DNA of 64,000 bases. Origin: Agrobacterium larrymoorei (lineage in GTDB: Bacteria > Pseudomonadota > Alphaproteobacteria > Rhizobiales > Rhizobiaceae). The stretch is taken from contig NZ_JAUTBL010000002.1 in assembly GCF_030819275.1 (NCBI RefSeq), forward strand, positions 1,490,501 to 1,554,500. The letters are read 5' to 3'. The translations under genes and the position numbers were made by a program. Below are positions 9,815 to 17,437 of this stretch, in pieces; position 1 is the stretch's first letter, and each line of letters opens with the position of its first letter. The notes under the pieces are model-generated. The model searched no databases and was not told the origin of the DNA. It saw nothing but the letters and a program-made list of their open reading frames with translations.

Positions 9815-10987
9815 TCAGAGCCAGAAAAACAACAGCTCTTTCAAAGCACCGGCCGCGTTCTGGCTGAGCGTGCCGGGCGCGACGGCCGCGGTCGTGTAAA
9901 GAGGCACTTCCCGCAGCAATCTCTCGCCGGAGAAAATGCGAAGCGTCGCGGCGTTATACCCTGCATCGAGAGGCGCATTGAGCGGCCATTTGTAGACGAT
10001 GCGACCCGACAGCCGATCAGGGTTGTTGAGTGGCACAAGCACGCTCACCGTCTCATGCACCGCAAGATCGACAGCCGAAGCCGCACCCCCATAGACGCTG
10101 ACGCTGCCAACCGTTTCGTTCTTTTGAAACAGTTCGCGCTTTTGAAATGCCGTCAGCCCCCACTCGACAACGCGACGGGCCTCTTCCTGCCGTGTCTTAT
10201 CGTCTTCCATCCCGGCCAGCGTCAGGTAGATACGGCGACCGTCTCTTTCGGCAGAAACAACAGCGGAATAACCGTGGCCCTCGGCAAAACCGAGCCCCAG
10301 ACCATCGATGCCGAGATCAGCCGCAAGAAGCGTGTTCTTGTTGCGTTGGAAGATGCGATTCCACTCGAAATCCGGCTTGGTGAAAAGGCCGTAGCGATCC
10401 GGATAGGTCTCACGAATGTGCTTGGCCAGCATGACCATGTCTTTGGCAGTCGTTGTGTTGGCCGGGTCAGGAAGCCCGGTGGAGTTGGCAAAGACGCTTC
10501 CCGTCAATCCAATCGCTTTCGCCCGGTCCGTCATCGCCTTGGCAAAGGCCGCATCCGAGCCGGCGATGCCTTCCGCCAGAATGATGCAGCCATCATTGGC
10601 GTTTTGCACCACCACGCCCGTCAGAAGATCATTGACGCTCACGGAGGATTTTAGCGCGGCGAACATGGTGGAGGTTCGGGAGGGAGCGCCACCCGTTCGC
10701 CAGGCATATTCTGATACAGGATAGGCCGTCTCTGGCGAGACGCGACCATTCTTCAGCGCATCGAAAACGGTTTCCACCGTCATCAGCTTGGCAAGAGACG
10801 CAGGCGGAAACGGCGTGGTCTCATTCAGCGACAGCAGAACCGTGCCGGTCTCGGCATCGATCATATAGGCCTGCTGTGCCTTGACGACGAGACCACCGGA
10901 TTGCGCTGACGCAGTCGCTGCGCTGCAGGCCAGCACCAGCGCAACGAAGCTGAAACGACGGATGATTTTCGGTATCAAAGTCACCAT
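9815..10987 (-). CDS. D-alanyl-D-alanine carboxypeptidase (S11 family)-like protein with degenerate active site
   Basis: A 390-residue exported protein of the DacA/DacF family. A signal peptide spans about residues 1-28 (hydrophobic stretch ending in ATASAQ). Motif 1 is intact as SLAK at 64-67. Motif 2, normally SxN, reads QNAND (Asn129-Ala-Asn131), and motif 3, normally KTG, reads GLG at 231-233 within [12 protein letters not shown]. The frame is clean around both sites, so these are real substitutions rather than a frameshift. The protein is otherwise full length, with the C-terminal beta domain, and may be a non-catalytic or altered penicillin-binding protein. It sits just downstream of rlpA and upstream of tmk on the same strand. 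Confidence 0.88.
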   Translation of the reverse strand: MVTLIPKIIRRFSFVALVLACSAATASAQSGGLVVKAQQAYMIDAETGTVLLSLNETTPFPPASLAKLMTVETVFDALKNGRVSPETAYPVSEYAWRTGGAPSRTSTMFAALKSSVSVNDLLTGVVVQNANDGCIILAEGIAGSDAAFAKAMTDRAKAIGLTGSVFANSTGLPDPANTTTAKDMVMLAKHIRETYPDRYGLFTKPDFEWNRIFQRNKNTLLAADLGIDGLGLGFAEGHGYSAVVSAERDGRRIYLTLAGMEDDKTRQEEARRVVEWGLTAFQKRELFQKNETVGSVSVYGGAASAVDLAVHETVSVLVPLNNPDRLSGRIVYKWPLNAPLDAGYNAATLRIFSGERLLREVPLYTTAAVAPGTLSQNAAGALKELLFFWL

Positions 10988-11098
10988 GAAACGCCGGCCC
11001 GCCGTCTGTTTTGCTACTTCACGCCCGCCGGACGATCCGAAAAATGGAATCGTCGTTGGATACAGCGATTATGGGCCACAAGACCGTCGAGGCAAAGC

Positions 11099-12184
11099 TC
11101 AACGGACCTTGTTCTGCTTGTTCTTCACGTAGTTCAGAATGGACTCTTCCGTCAGCTCGCCATGGTCGACAAGGACGGCATCGAAAACCTGAGCAACTTT
11201 GGATGCTGGCGCAGCTTCGGAATAGGCAGAAGCATAGCGTGGCGATGGGCCTGGAACGCGAAGGAAGTTGCCTTCAGGACGCTCGTTGATGAAGGGGCCA
11301 ATCTCTGGAAGCGCAATGAACTGAACATTGCCCTGCCCTCCGAAAGAAGCAGGTGCCGGACCTTCCACCAGCGGCATGGCCTGAAGCGCATTGTTCTTTT
11401 TCGTGCCAACCAGCGCGGTCTGCGCCGAGCCACCATAGGCAGGGTTGGATGGAATCGGAATGTTTCGCTGCGATGCGGAAGCCACCATCACGCCGCTTGC
11501 AATCTGACCTTCAGGATTGACGCCAGGAGCGCGCGATCCCTTGGGGATGTAAGACGCCATCAGGAATGGCATGTCGTGACCATCGAGCGGCGCGCGACCG
11601 ACATACTGCACCCGTACATTGGCAGTGCCGGTGCCCTTCATGTCGAGAAGATCGGCAGTCTTGCTGGATACGTCGATCAGACGACCCTCATGGAAGGGAC
11701 CGCGATCGTTGACGCGAACGACAACGGATGAACCATTTTCAAGATTGGTGACGCGGGCATAGCTCGGAAGCGGGAATGTCGGGTGAGCGGCGGAAAGATG
11801 TTCCTTGTCGTAAGCCTCACCATTGGCCGTCATGCGACCATGGAAAGCGGAACCGTACCAGGAGGCCAGACCGGTCTTGTCGTAGCCTGGATCTTCCTTC
11901 GGAAAATACCGACGGCCTTTGACCGTATAAGCATTGCCCACGAGGAACCGGCCACCGCCCTTGGGGACGTTGGCACCTTCTGCGATACGCGGACTTGCCT
12001 TCACGCCATATTCCGACTCGGCGAAATATTCCTTGCTGCGCTTTGGCTTCGTTTTTGTTTCCGACGTCGTCGAACATGATGCGGTCGCGGCACAGAGAAC
12101 GGCAATGCCGACCCATTTGACGCTGACGCCAATCTTCGTAACGGTAGACTTCAAATTTCTGCCCCGTGCTGCTTCAGACCGCAC
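11099..12184 (-). CDS. rlpA: RlpA-family septal ring lytic transglycosylase lipoprotein
   Basis: A 361-residue predicted outer-membrane lipoprotein: a hydrophobic N-terminus followed by a lipobox (VLCAATASCSTT). The double-psi beta-barrel domain runs from GLASWYGSAFHGRMTANGE to about residue 205, including the catalytic-type aspartate in VRVNDRGPFHEGR. RlpA proteins cleave denuded glycan strands at the septum. The C-terminal 150 residues are of low complexity and no SPOR domain is seen, unlike Pseudomonas RlpA. The start is GTG at 12184, and a shorter form starting nearer the signal is possible. Its neighbour is a carboxypeptidase-like protein, consistent with a peptidoglycan role. Confidence 0.88.
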   Translation of the reverse strand: MRSEAARGRNLKSTVTKIGVSVKWVGIAVLCAATASCSTTSETKTKPKRSKEYFAESEYGVKASPRIAEGANVPKGGGRFLVGNAYTVKGRRYFPKEDPGYDKTGLASWYGSAFHGRMTANGEAYDKEHLSAAHPTFPLPSYARVTNLENGSSVVVRVNDRGPFHEGRLIDVSSKTADLLDMKGTGTANVRVQYVGRAPLDGHDMPFLMASYIPKGSRAPGVNPEGQIASGVMVASASQRNIPIPSNPAYGGSAQTALVGTKKNNALQAMPLVEGPAPASFGGQGNVQFIALPEIGPFINERPEGNFLRVPGPSPRYASAYSEAAPASKVAQVFDAVLVDHGELTEESILNYVKNKQNKVR

Positions 12185-12379
12185 CTGTGCACGGCCCCTC
12201 TCACACCTCGATGATCACGCCCATCACATCGAAGCACTTAACGGATGCCTAATCTTGCCCGCAACATGGCGAAAATGCGAACGATAGGTTCTGGAAAGTT
12301 AAAATTGTAATCAACGTGGTTAAGGTTTGGTTAAAATTGCGACGACGGGAGCGACTGGAAAATAAGGCTTTTGAGGCAA

Positions 12380-12407
12380 TTGACGCGCTGGCGCAAACGT
12401 TTATAAA
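12380..12407 (+). promoter_or_regulatory. Sigma-70-type promoter of the interrupted tRNA-Ser gene
   Basis: TTGACG at 12380-12385 and TATAAA at 12402-12407 are separated by 16 bases, about 15 bases upstream of the 5' end of the tRNA-Ser fragment at 12422. This looks like the native promoter of the tRNA gene, left at the left end of the prophage remnant when the element inserted. Confidence 0.65.
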
Positions 12408-12421
12408 CCCGCGACAGGCAA

Positions 12422-12460
12422 GGATGGGTGTCCGAGTGGTTTAAGGGACCGGTCTTGAAA
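12422..12460 (+). repeat. attL: 5' half of tRNA-Ser(UGA), left direct repeat of the prophage remnant
   Basis: These 39 bases match the first 39 bases of the complete tRNA-Ser at 18526-18564 with a single mismatch (G at 12447 against A at 18551). Identity stops inside the anticodon loop, right after the anticodon TGA and following A residues. This is the normal footprint of tyrosine-recombinase integration into a tRNA gene. The fragment cannot fold into a tRNA on its own. Confidence 0.9.
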
Positions 12461-12566
12461 TTCGGTTATTGCCGTATTCACCTGTATTTCATCATCCTCA
12501 AACAGCCTCAATTTCAAAGGTTTTCGATCGGTATCGTGCGTGTTCGTGCGGCACTATCTGCAATGC

Positions 12567-12598
12567 TGCTACCGAGTTTGGTAGCAAAATGGTAGCAA
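12567..12598 (+). repeat. Tandem GGTAGCAA repeats near the left attachment site
   Basis: GGTAGCAA occurs at 12580-12587 and 12591-12598, 11 bases apart, with an inverted partial copy (TGCTACC) at 12567-12573. An identical pair with the same 11-base period lies near the right end at 18452-18470. Paired short repeats inside both ends are typical of integrase arm-type binding sites; this function is inferred. Confidence 0.6.
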
Positions 12599-12643
12599 GT
12601 TGGTCACCAGCCGTTCCCGAGGGGCTGATAGCAGCAATATCCG

Positions 12644-13240
12644 TCAGTCGTAGTCTTTCCATTTGACGACCAGATCACCTCCCAACGCTTTTACCGCAAG
12701 GTGGACCATCTTCATGTTGGGTTTGCACTGCCGCCAAGAGTGACTAAGAAAATATCCTTTGGTGCCACTTGCTTCATCAAGATCTCGCAGCGTCCACTTT
12801 ATGTCTTCGATTCTTTGGAGGATTGCGTCGATCATCGGTTCCCCGGTTCTTCGATGCTGATAATAATAGCCTTGCCTAGCAAGCCCATAGTAGCTGGCGG
12901 CCAATTTTATCGCGGGCCGTGTTCGGCCTGGGAACTGCGCCATAATGCCGGCCCGCGTCTCAGTCGTGTATAGTCGTCGCAGCTTACTTAGATCGGAAGC
13001 TAGCCATGGATGTCGGATTTCCTTCAGTCCGAGCTTCTGAGCACGCCTCCATATGCCTTTCTGATGTCTATGCGGCAACTCCGCCATGATCTTTTCGTAA
13101 TCGGGGTGATAAGCATGGAGGATCCTGTCCTCTTCCTCGGTCCAGAGTTTATGCCCACTAGGTGTAGATCCAGATCGGTGCATTGTCGCTCTGGCTCGCT
13201 GCGCGGTGTTCGCGTGCCGGCTTAGCTCTGCTAGATACAT
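12644..13240 (-). CDS. SANT/Myb-like (GcrA-type) DNA-binding protein of prophage origin
   Basis: A 198-residue basic protein with two helix-rich repeats that look like SANT/Myb or GcrA modules: LWTEEEDRILHAY with IWRRAQKLGL (about residues 32-75), and WLASDLSKLRRLY with AIKLAASYYGL (about 80-120). The C-terminal 70 residues (YFLSHSWRQCKPNMKMVHLA onward) are not recognised. The start is ATG 13240, with AAAGGAG upstream at good spacing; an in-frame start 19 codons earlier has no such site. It is read leftwards at the edge of the remnant and is divergent from the gene at about 13300. A regulator or packaging-type DNA-binding role is plausible but unproven. Confidence 0.65.
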   Translation of the reverse strand: MYLAELSRHANTAQRARATMHRSGSTPSGHKLWTEEEDRILHAYHPDYEKIMAELPHRHQKGIWRRAQKLGLKEIRHPWLASDLSKLRRLYTTETRAGIMAQFPGRTRPAIKLAASYYGLARQGYYYQHRRTGEPMIDAILQRIEDIKWTLRDLDEASGTKGYFLSHSWRQCKPNMKMVHLAVKALGGDLVVKWKDYD

Positions 13241-13299
13241 GTCGGTCTCCTTTCGGACGAATGAAAACCGGCTTTTTGGATCGCTGGGGTACCACAAAG

Positions 13300-13422
13300 A
13301 TGATGTGGGACACGCGTCTCGCAGAAATCGACGAAAAAATCCAAGAGATCAAGGAGCATCCAGCGAGTCGCGCTGATATTCGACGGCATTCCCGTGATCG
13401 GCAGAGGCGATATACGCCTTGA
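13300..13422 (+). pseudogene. N-terminal piece of the frameshifted hypothetical gene
   Basis: A short ORF (ATG 13300 or, in the same frame, 13261) encoding MMWDTRLAEIDEKIQEIKEH and ending at 13422. The downstream frame (+1 relative to this one) reads VALIFDGIPVIGRGD at the point where this ORF diverges after EHPASR. Joining the two at about 13366-13372 gives a continuous, sensible protein, so this is most likely the detached start of the gene at 13394-14149. Confidence 0.5.
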
Positions 13423-14149
13423 CCTCTCAACAGGCGCTCTTTCCTCTTATCAGCGGATAATTTCGGCTGCTCTAGCCAGCCAAACAGAACCTCACGTCGG
13501 GGCAAAGGGTAAGGTGAAAGGAGAAGGCCGCTCTAAACTCTATATCCGCGATATAGTTCGCGGATCGATGGGGTTCATTCTTGAGGAATTAGAACCACCT
13601 CAGACTGACATGTTCAACACCCCGCTTAAGACCGCTGTTGAGGAAGCAACACAATTGATCGAGCGTCTTAGTCATGGATCTCGGGACGAGTTCGATGCAG
13701 CGCTAAGCGACACTGCACCTCGGCTCATCGGGGCCGTTCAAAAATTCACTAAGGTCCTGCGCGACGGACGCGCAACCGCCAAGATCATGGGCGATGAGGC
13801 TAAGGTTGCGTTAGGCCTGGAAGATATCGGTGGGCTGTCAGAGCGGTTCGAAGATATCAGCGTTGATGAAGAAGTCTCAAATTTCATAGGTATGCTGCAA
13901 GGCGTACTTCCCGTTTCGAGAGAGTTTGAGTTGAACGTTTTTGACGGAGAAGGCACGATCACCGGGATCGCCGCCGATGATCTGGTCGATAAATATGTGC
14001 ATGATCAGCAGTTCCGTGAGAGTCTGCTCCTCACACCAGTAATTGCCCAAGTTAAATTCACGCGGTCTTTTCGCCGCAAAACCCTGATCAAACAACAGGT
14101 GATTTTGGAGAACTTGGAACCATTATCGGCGCTTACTGGACCAGAATGA
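13394..14149 (+). CDS. Hypothetical protein, probably missing its N-terminus through a frameshift
   Basis: Open frame of 251 codons; the frame is open from 13304, but its first usable start, GTG 13394, has no ribosome-binding site. The product has segments such as LYIRDIVRGSMGFILEEL and EFELNVFDGEGTITGIAADD, a pattern I associate with a widespread family of uncharacterised bacterial proteins that normally start with a short helix like the one encoded in the other frame at 13300. The C-terminal part resembles a small beta domain. I cannot assign a function. It is flanked by a SANT-like protein gene and a coiled-coil protein gene in the remnant and may be cargo. Confidence 0.55.
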   Translation: MIGRGDIRLDLSTGALSSYQRIISAALASQTEPHVGAKGKVKGEGRSKLYIRDIVRGSMGFILEELEPPQTDMFNTPLKTAVEEATQLIERLSHGSRDEFDAALSDTAPRLIGAVQKFTKVLRDGRATAKIMGDEAKVALGLEDIGGLSERFEDISVDEEVSNFIGMLQGVLPVSREFELNVFDGEGTITGIAADDLVDKYVHDQQFRESLLLTPVIAQVKFTRSFRRKTLIKQQVILENLEPLSALTGPE

Positions 14150-14174
14150 CACCGGTGCCGACGGAGATTATTTT

Positions 14175-14687
14175 TCAGCTTCGACGCTGCGGTACCCTGT
14201 TTATCGTCGCTTCCATCCGCTGCAAGATTTCCTTCATTACCTGAATGTCACCGGACTGCCGGTTGAATGCCATCTGCAGTTCTTTGATCGCAGTCGAGAT
14301 ATTTTCCGTCATGTTCTCCAAGATGGTCGTTCGATACTCAAATCCAGCAAGGCGTCGATCGTCATCGTTGGCTTGCTTCTCCAGAGCCTTGAGACGCTCT
14401 CCAATTGCGGCTTCGAGCTTGGAAACTTCTGCCAGACGGTTCTTGTGCAGATCGTCATGCGCAGACCACTTTTCGGACTGAGCCTTTTCGATCTGACCGC
14501 GCTTAGCATCTGCATCCCGCTCCACCCGGGCAATTTCTATCGTGTTCGCCCGAATGTCGCTTTCTACACGCTCCACCCACCCGCCGACTTCGATGAAGAA
14601 GTCCAACACAGAAGCCACAATCAATCCCGTATTAAGCATTGAGCCGAAGAGCTGCCAAAAGCCTTCGACCTGTTTAAATCGCGCCAT
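14175..14687 (-). CDS. Coiled-coil membrane-associated protein of the prophage lysis region
   Basis: A 170-residue protein with one hydrophobic segment near the N-terminus (GSMLNTGLIVASVLDFFIEVGG) followed by about 130 residues of charged heptad-like sequence (coiled coil). The start ATG at 14687 directly follows the stop of the Rz1-like gene, so it is the last gene of the minus-strand lysis block. Such short anchored coiled-coil proteins are frequent in phage lysis/tail regions, but no specific function can be assigned. Confidence 0.6.
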   Translation of the reverse strand: MARFKQVEGFWQLFGSMLNTGLIVASVLDFFIEVGGWVERVESDIRANTIEIARVERDADAKRGQIEKAQSEKWSAHDDLHKNRLAEVSKLEAAIGERLKALEKQANDDDRRLAGFEYRTTILENMTENISTAIKELQMAFNRQSGDIQVMKEILQRMEATINRVPQRRS

Positions 14688-15014
14688 TTAAATTCCCGCC
14701 CTGATATCCTTCGCACCATAGCGAGTTTGGACGCCGTCGTAGAATGAAGCGCACCGAAGAGTGCGCCTATCCACGAAATCCGCCGACAAATCCCAGCGCA
14801 GTTGCGTGTTGCGCGGCTTTTCAGTTCCATATTTCGGGATCACACGCGCCATCTTCTGCCGGCACTCATCCGGCAAATCAGGAAGGTGCACACCGGCCGC
14901 CGCCTTTCCCCGAGACTCAGCGGCGACAATAAGCCTCGCCTCTTTGTTGGCACAGCAAGAGGCGATCACGGTCAGTCTAACGGTAATCACCGTCATCAAG
15001 GTTTTGATTGTCAT
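14688..15014 (-). CDS. Rz1-like outer-membrane spanin lipoprotein (o-spanin candidate)
   Basis: A 108-residue small lipoprotein. Starting at ATG 15014 it has a short basic N-terminus, a hydrophobic run and a lipobox-like VIASCC near residue 19, then a mature part containing LPDLPDECRQKMARVIPKYG and TLRCASFYDGVQ, of the kind seen downstream of Rz genes in rhizobial prophages. Its start lies inside the end of the Rz-like gene in another frame (overlap 14977-15014), the typical Rz/Rz1 arrangement. Spanins connect inner and outer membranes in the last step of lysis. A longer in-frame ORF from 15176 is probably not the real start. Confidence 0.65.
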   Translation of the reverse strand: MTIKTLMTVITVRLTVIASCCANKEARLIVAAESRGKAAAGVHLPDLPDECRQKMARVIPKYGTEKPRNTQLRWDLSADFVDRRTLRCASFYDGVQTRYGAKDIRAGI

Positions 15015-15297
15015 CTTTGATCGCCTGTTCCTGCTTTGCTTCGATCTGTTGTTGAATGAGGGCATCGGCCAGCGCACGTTTGCGATAGTCTTCCAGGGCT
15101 TGCGCAGCTGCGTTTCGCTGGCGCTCCATTTCGTTTGCCTTGGCTTCGGCTGCACTCTTCTCGGAAAGCAGCACATATCCCTTCAGCACTGAGGCATCGT
15201 GCAGCGATAGCCAGAGCCGGAAGCCGGCAACGGCGATCAGCAATGCCAGGACGAACGCAACGGCCCGACCTATGATCGTAGTGGGAAGGAAGCTCAT
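14977..15297 (-). CDS. Rz-like inner-membrane spanin (i-spanin candidate)
   Basis: A 106-residue protein: one N-terminal membrane helix (IIGRAVAFVLALLIAVAGF) followed by a periplasmic coiled coil rich in Glu, Ala, Lys and Gln. This is the standard layout of phage Rz proteins. The start ATG at 15297 overlaps the endolysin stop as ATGA, indicating coupled translation after the lysin gene, and the 3' end overlaps the Rz1-like gene out of frame. The assignment rests on architecture and position, not on sequence identity. Confidence 0.7.
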   Translation of the reverse strand: MSFLPTTIIGRAVAFVLALLIAVAGFRLWLSLHDASVLKGYVLLSEKSAAEAKANEMERQRNAAAQALEDYRKRALADALIQQQIEAKQEQAIKDDNQNLDDGDYR

Positions 15298-15870
15298 AAG
15301 CCGGACACGCAAAGCTCAGCTTCGCCCAAGCGCTGCGCATCGCCCATCTCGCGTCTGTTGACGAGCCGCCTGCCCTGTTGAAAGCGCGTCTGCGCTTCGC
15401 AAGCCGCCTTCCACTGCCCAGCGTCGACAAGAGCCTTCGCCGTCGATCGACACCATGCGCCCACGCCGAAGTTATAAGAACCGGAGATCATCGAGGCGCG
15501 GACGCTGGTTGGCGCTTTCGAGAGGTTCGGGGAGTATTGAACGATCTGCTTGTAATAGTCGTGATGGACACGGCGCAGCAGCATGTCTTTGCATTGCGGC
15601 TGTGTGAAAGTCATACCCGGCGCCACCGGCTTGCCGTTGATGCGCGTTTTGCCATAGCAGATGTCATAAATCTTAGCGAACGGATCCCAATGTGAACGGA
15701 GAACCAAGCCTTCCCATGGCATGCTCTACGGCCAGGATAACGGCGGGGTCCATTTTCGCCGTCGTCGCGTAACGGTCATAGGCGGCATATCCACCGGCAG
15801 AGATTGTTGCCAGCACTGCGGCAATCGCCGCTTTACCGCGCTTCGTCGGTGCGATCTTATTGATCGGCAT
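15294..15870 (-). pseudogene. Phage endolysin (GH24 lysozyme), frameshifted
   Basis: Two overlapping frames together make a phage lysozyme. The first (ATG 15870) encodes a basic start and membrane-type helix (GKAAIAAVLATISAGGYAAYD) and then AVILAVEHAM, and runs out of frame to a stop at 15673. The second (from 15722) begins MPWEGLVLRSHWDPF and continues as a GH24 muramidase to 15294. The catalytic glutamate (WEG) and an aspartate (HWD) are in the second frame; the third position, usually Thr, reads Asp in KIYDICYG. A five-base loss in a repeated ATGCC at about 15720 would explain the break. The alternative is a coupled restart at 15722, giving a lysin without its signal helix. Confidence 0.7.
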
Positions 15871-16078
15871 CGGAGACACCTTTCTGCACAAGGATTCGGG
15901 AAACGAAGGCGCCGCAGGTCGCAATAGCCGAGAGCGCCGCGAACAGGCCGCGTGGGATATCGACGTATCCGTCAATGATGGGCAGGAAGACTTCGAGGCC
16001 GGACAGTAGACCGGCGAGCAAAATCCATCGGATGGACCAGGCGCGTTTCAGCACCTGCCACCAGTTGGCAATGAGCAT
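15857..16078 (-). CDS. Holin-like small membrane protein
   Basis: A 73-residue protein with two membrane helices (SIRWILLAGLLSGLEVFL and GLFAALSAIATCGAFVSRIL) joined by a short loop with GYVDIPRG. It starts at ATG 16078 after AAAGG and ends 14 bases into the endolysin gene. Small size, two helices and position directly before a lysin and spanins make a holin the best call; holins form the membrane lesions that trigger lysis. Confidence 0.7.
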   Translation of the reverse strand: MLIANWWQVLKRAWSIRWILLAGLLSGLEVFLPIIDGYVDIPRGLFAALSAIATCGAFVSRILVQKGVSDADQ

Positions 16079-16181
16079 AATTTAGACCTTTTTTATTCGA
16101 GGATATTGAGACCTACACGCGGAAGGGGTAGGGAAACATGAGGCAATCGGCATCCGTCAATTAGACATCAGGAAGTTATCA

Positions 16182-16913
16182 GTGCCCCTGCTGACGCTCG
16201 GTGACAGTCATGCTCTCTTTTGTTATGCTGGCGTTGCGGGCGCAAAAATCTATTGGCGTGGGCCTGTCACGATGCACAGGGCAGCCAGAGACGGTATTAA
16301 GTCCGTAGTGCCGGGAAACTTCCGGCCAAAAAAAGACGATGTTGTTATTCTTTCTTTTGGAGAGATCGACTGCCGCGCGCATATTCCAAAGATTGCCAGC
16401 ATCAGATCCTCAACAACGCGTATCGAGACGCTGGCTCTTTGCGATAGGTTCGAAAAAGCATTTGCTGTTTTCGCCTCGAAATGCCCAGCTCAAGTCGCGA
16501 TGTCCTGCATAATTCCCCCTCCTCCTATCGGACTTGCGACTGAGTACTATCGAAGCCATGACGAGTGCATGGAAGATGCAATAGCCATCCGAGAAATGAT
16601 GAATCTCCGGCTTTCACAAATGGCTACATTTGTTGATTTCAGAAATGACTTCGTCTCAGAAAATGGGCAGCTTCGGCCCGACAGGTGGGATGGGAACGTT
16701 CATATCGACAGCAGATTCGCCCAGCCGGTTGTGAATGCGGTTAATTCGACGATTGGGACCTCATTCGCAACCACACCCCCAATCTGGCCGCACCCGATGC
16801 CAATGGCTCAACCGCCGTACATCTCCCCAATCCGGAAGGCTCGGCGTACGATTAAGCGGTTTGTGCTTTCGTCTTTGGGTCTTCAGACTTACCCGCCTGA
16901 GACGAAGAGCTAG
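16182..16913 (+). CDS. SGNH/GDSL hydrolase-like protein carried by the prophage remnant
   Basis: A 243-residue protein starting at GTG 16182 (AGGAAG upstream). It opens MPLLTLGDSHALFCY, matching block I of SGNH hydrolases (serine in GDSH). FGEIDCR around residue 60 fits the block with the oxyanion-hole residues, and WDGNVHID around residue 180 could supply the C-terminal histidine. No signal peptide is seen. It is oppositely oriented to the lysis genes and its stop overlaps the end of the tail-fibre pseudogene on the other strand. An esterase or acyl-modifying role (for example on surface sugars) is inferred only; it may be a cargo gene. Confidence 0.6.
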   Translation: MPLLTLGDSHALFCYAGVAGAKIYWRGPVTMHRAARDGIKSVVPGNFRPKKDDVVILSFGEIDCRAHIPKIASIRSSTTRIETLALCDRFEKAFAVFASKCPAQVAMSCIIPPPPIGLATEYYRSHDECMEDAIAIREMMNLRLSQMATFVDFRNDFVSENGQLRPDRWDGNVHIDSRFAQPVVNAVNSTIGTSFATTPPIWPHPMPMAQPPYISPIRKARRTIKRFVLSSLGLQTYPPETKS

Positions 16914-17437
16914 ACCCACCTACTGTCTGAAGTGTAGTCCGCCGGAATGGGATCCATCGCCTTGAGCCCGAAGTACGCGGCATAAAGGGGTTGTCGCCAT
17001 GCGGCGGCAGCATCCAACACCAACCACCATTCAGAAGCTTTCACTTAGACAAGACCGGTATTCGTCTTGATGCCGATGAGACGGTCGGGCTCGCCCATGT
17101 TCATTGCCGCTTGCGCTAGCGGCGTGACCTCCTGCATCCACCGGGTCATGTCGCCCGGCGTTGTGCCGAAGTGATGGACGCCTCGCTCATCTCCGAAATT
17201 GTAATCGAAGCCAAGAGAGAGACGGCGGTTCACTTCATCGGTCAGCATTTCCGGTGTTGGAGAGGGTACAACATACGCTGGTATCGTGTTGCCCGCCTCC
17301 TCCCATTCTGCAATCGCCTGACGGTAGCGATTGCCCATGTCGTCCGGCACGAAGGATACAGCGCCATCGTCAGAGAAAACGGCCTTAATTGCACCCGTTT
17401 CTGTGTAGCCTAATACCTGCATGTCAAATACTCGCAT
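16910..17437 (-). pseudogene. Phage tail-fibre assembly-type (DUF4376-like) gene with internal stop
   Basis: The frame starts at ATG 17437 and runs through MTRWMQEVTPLAQAAMNMGE and IGIKTNTGLV to TAA at 17045-17047. The same frame then continues without further stops as VKASEWWLVLDAAAAWRQPL and YAAYFGLKAMDPIPADY to TAG at 16910-16912. The second part is the usual end of this tail-fibre associated family, so the TAA is best read as a nonsense mutation (one base from GAA). The gene overlaps the end of the upstream tail gene by 14 bases. Confidence 0.7.

Noticed and set aside
12422..12511. A second tRNA-Ser gene
   Set aside because: Only the first 39 bases match; the anticodon stem cannot close and the variable arm, T arm and acceptor 3' strand are missing. 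It is an attachment-site fragment.
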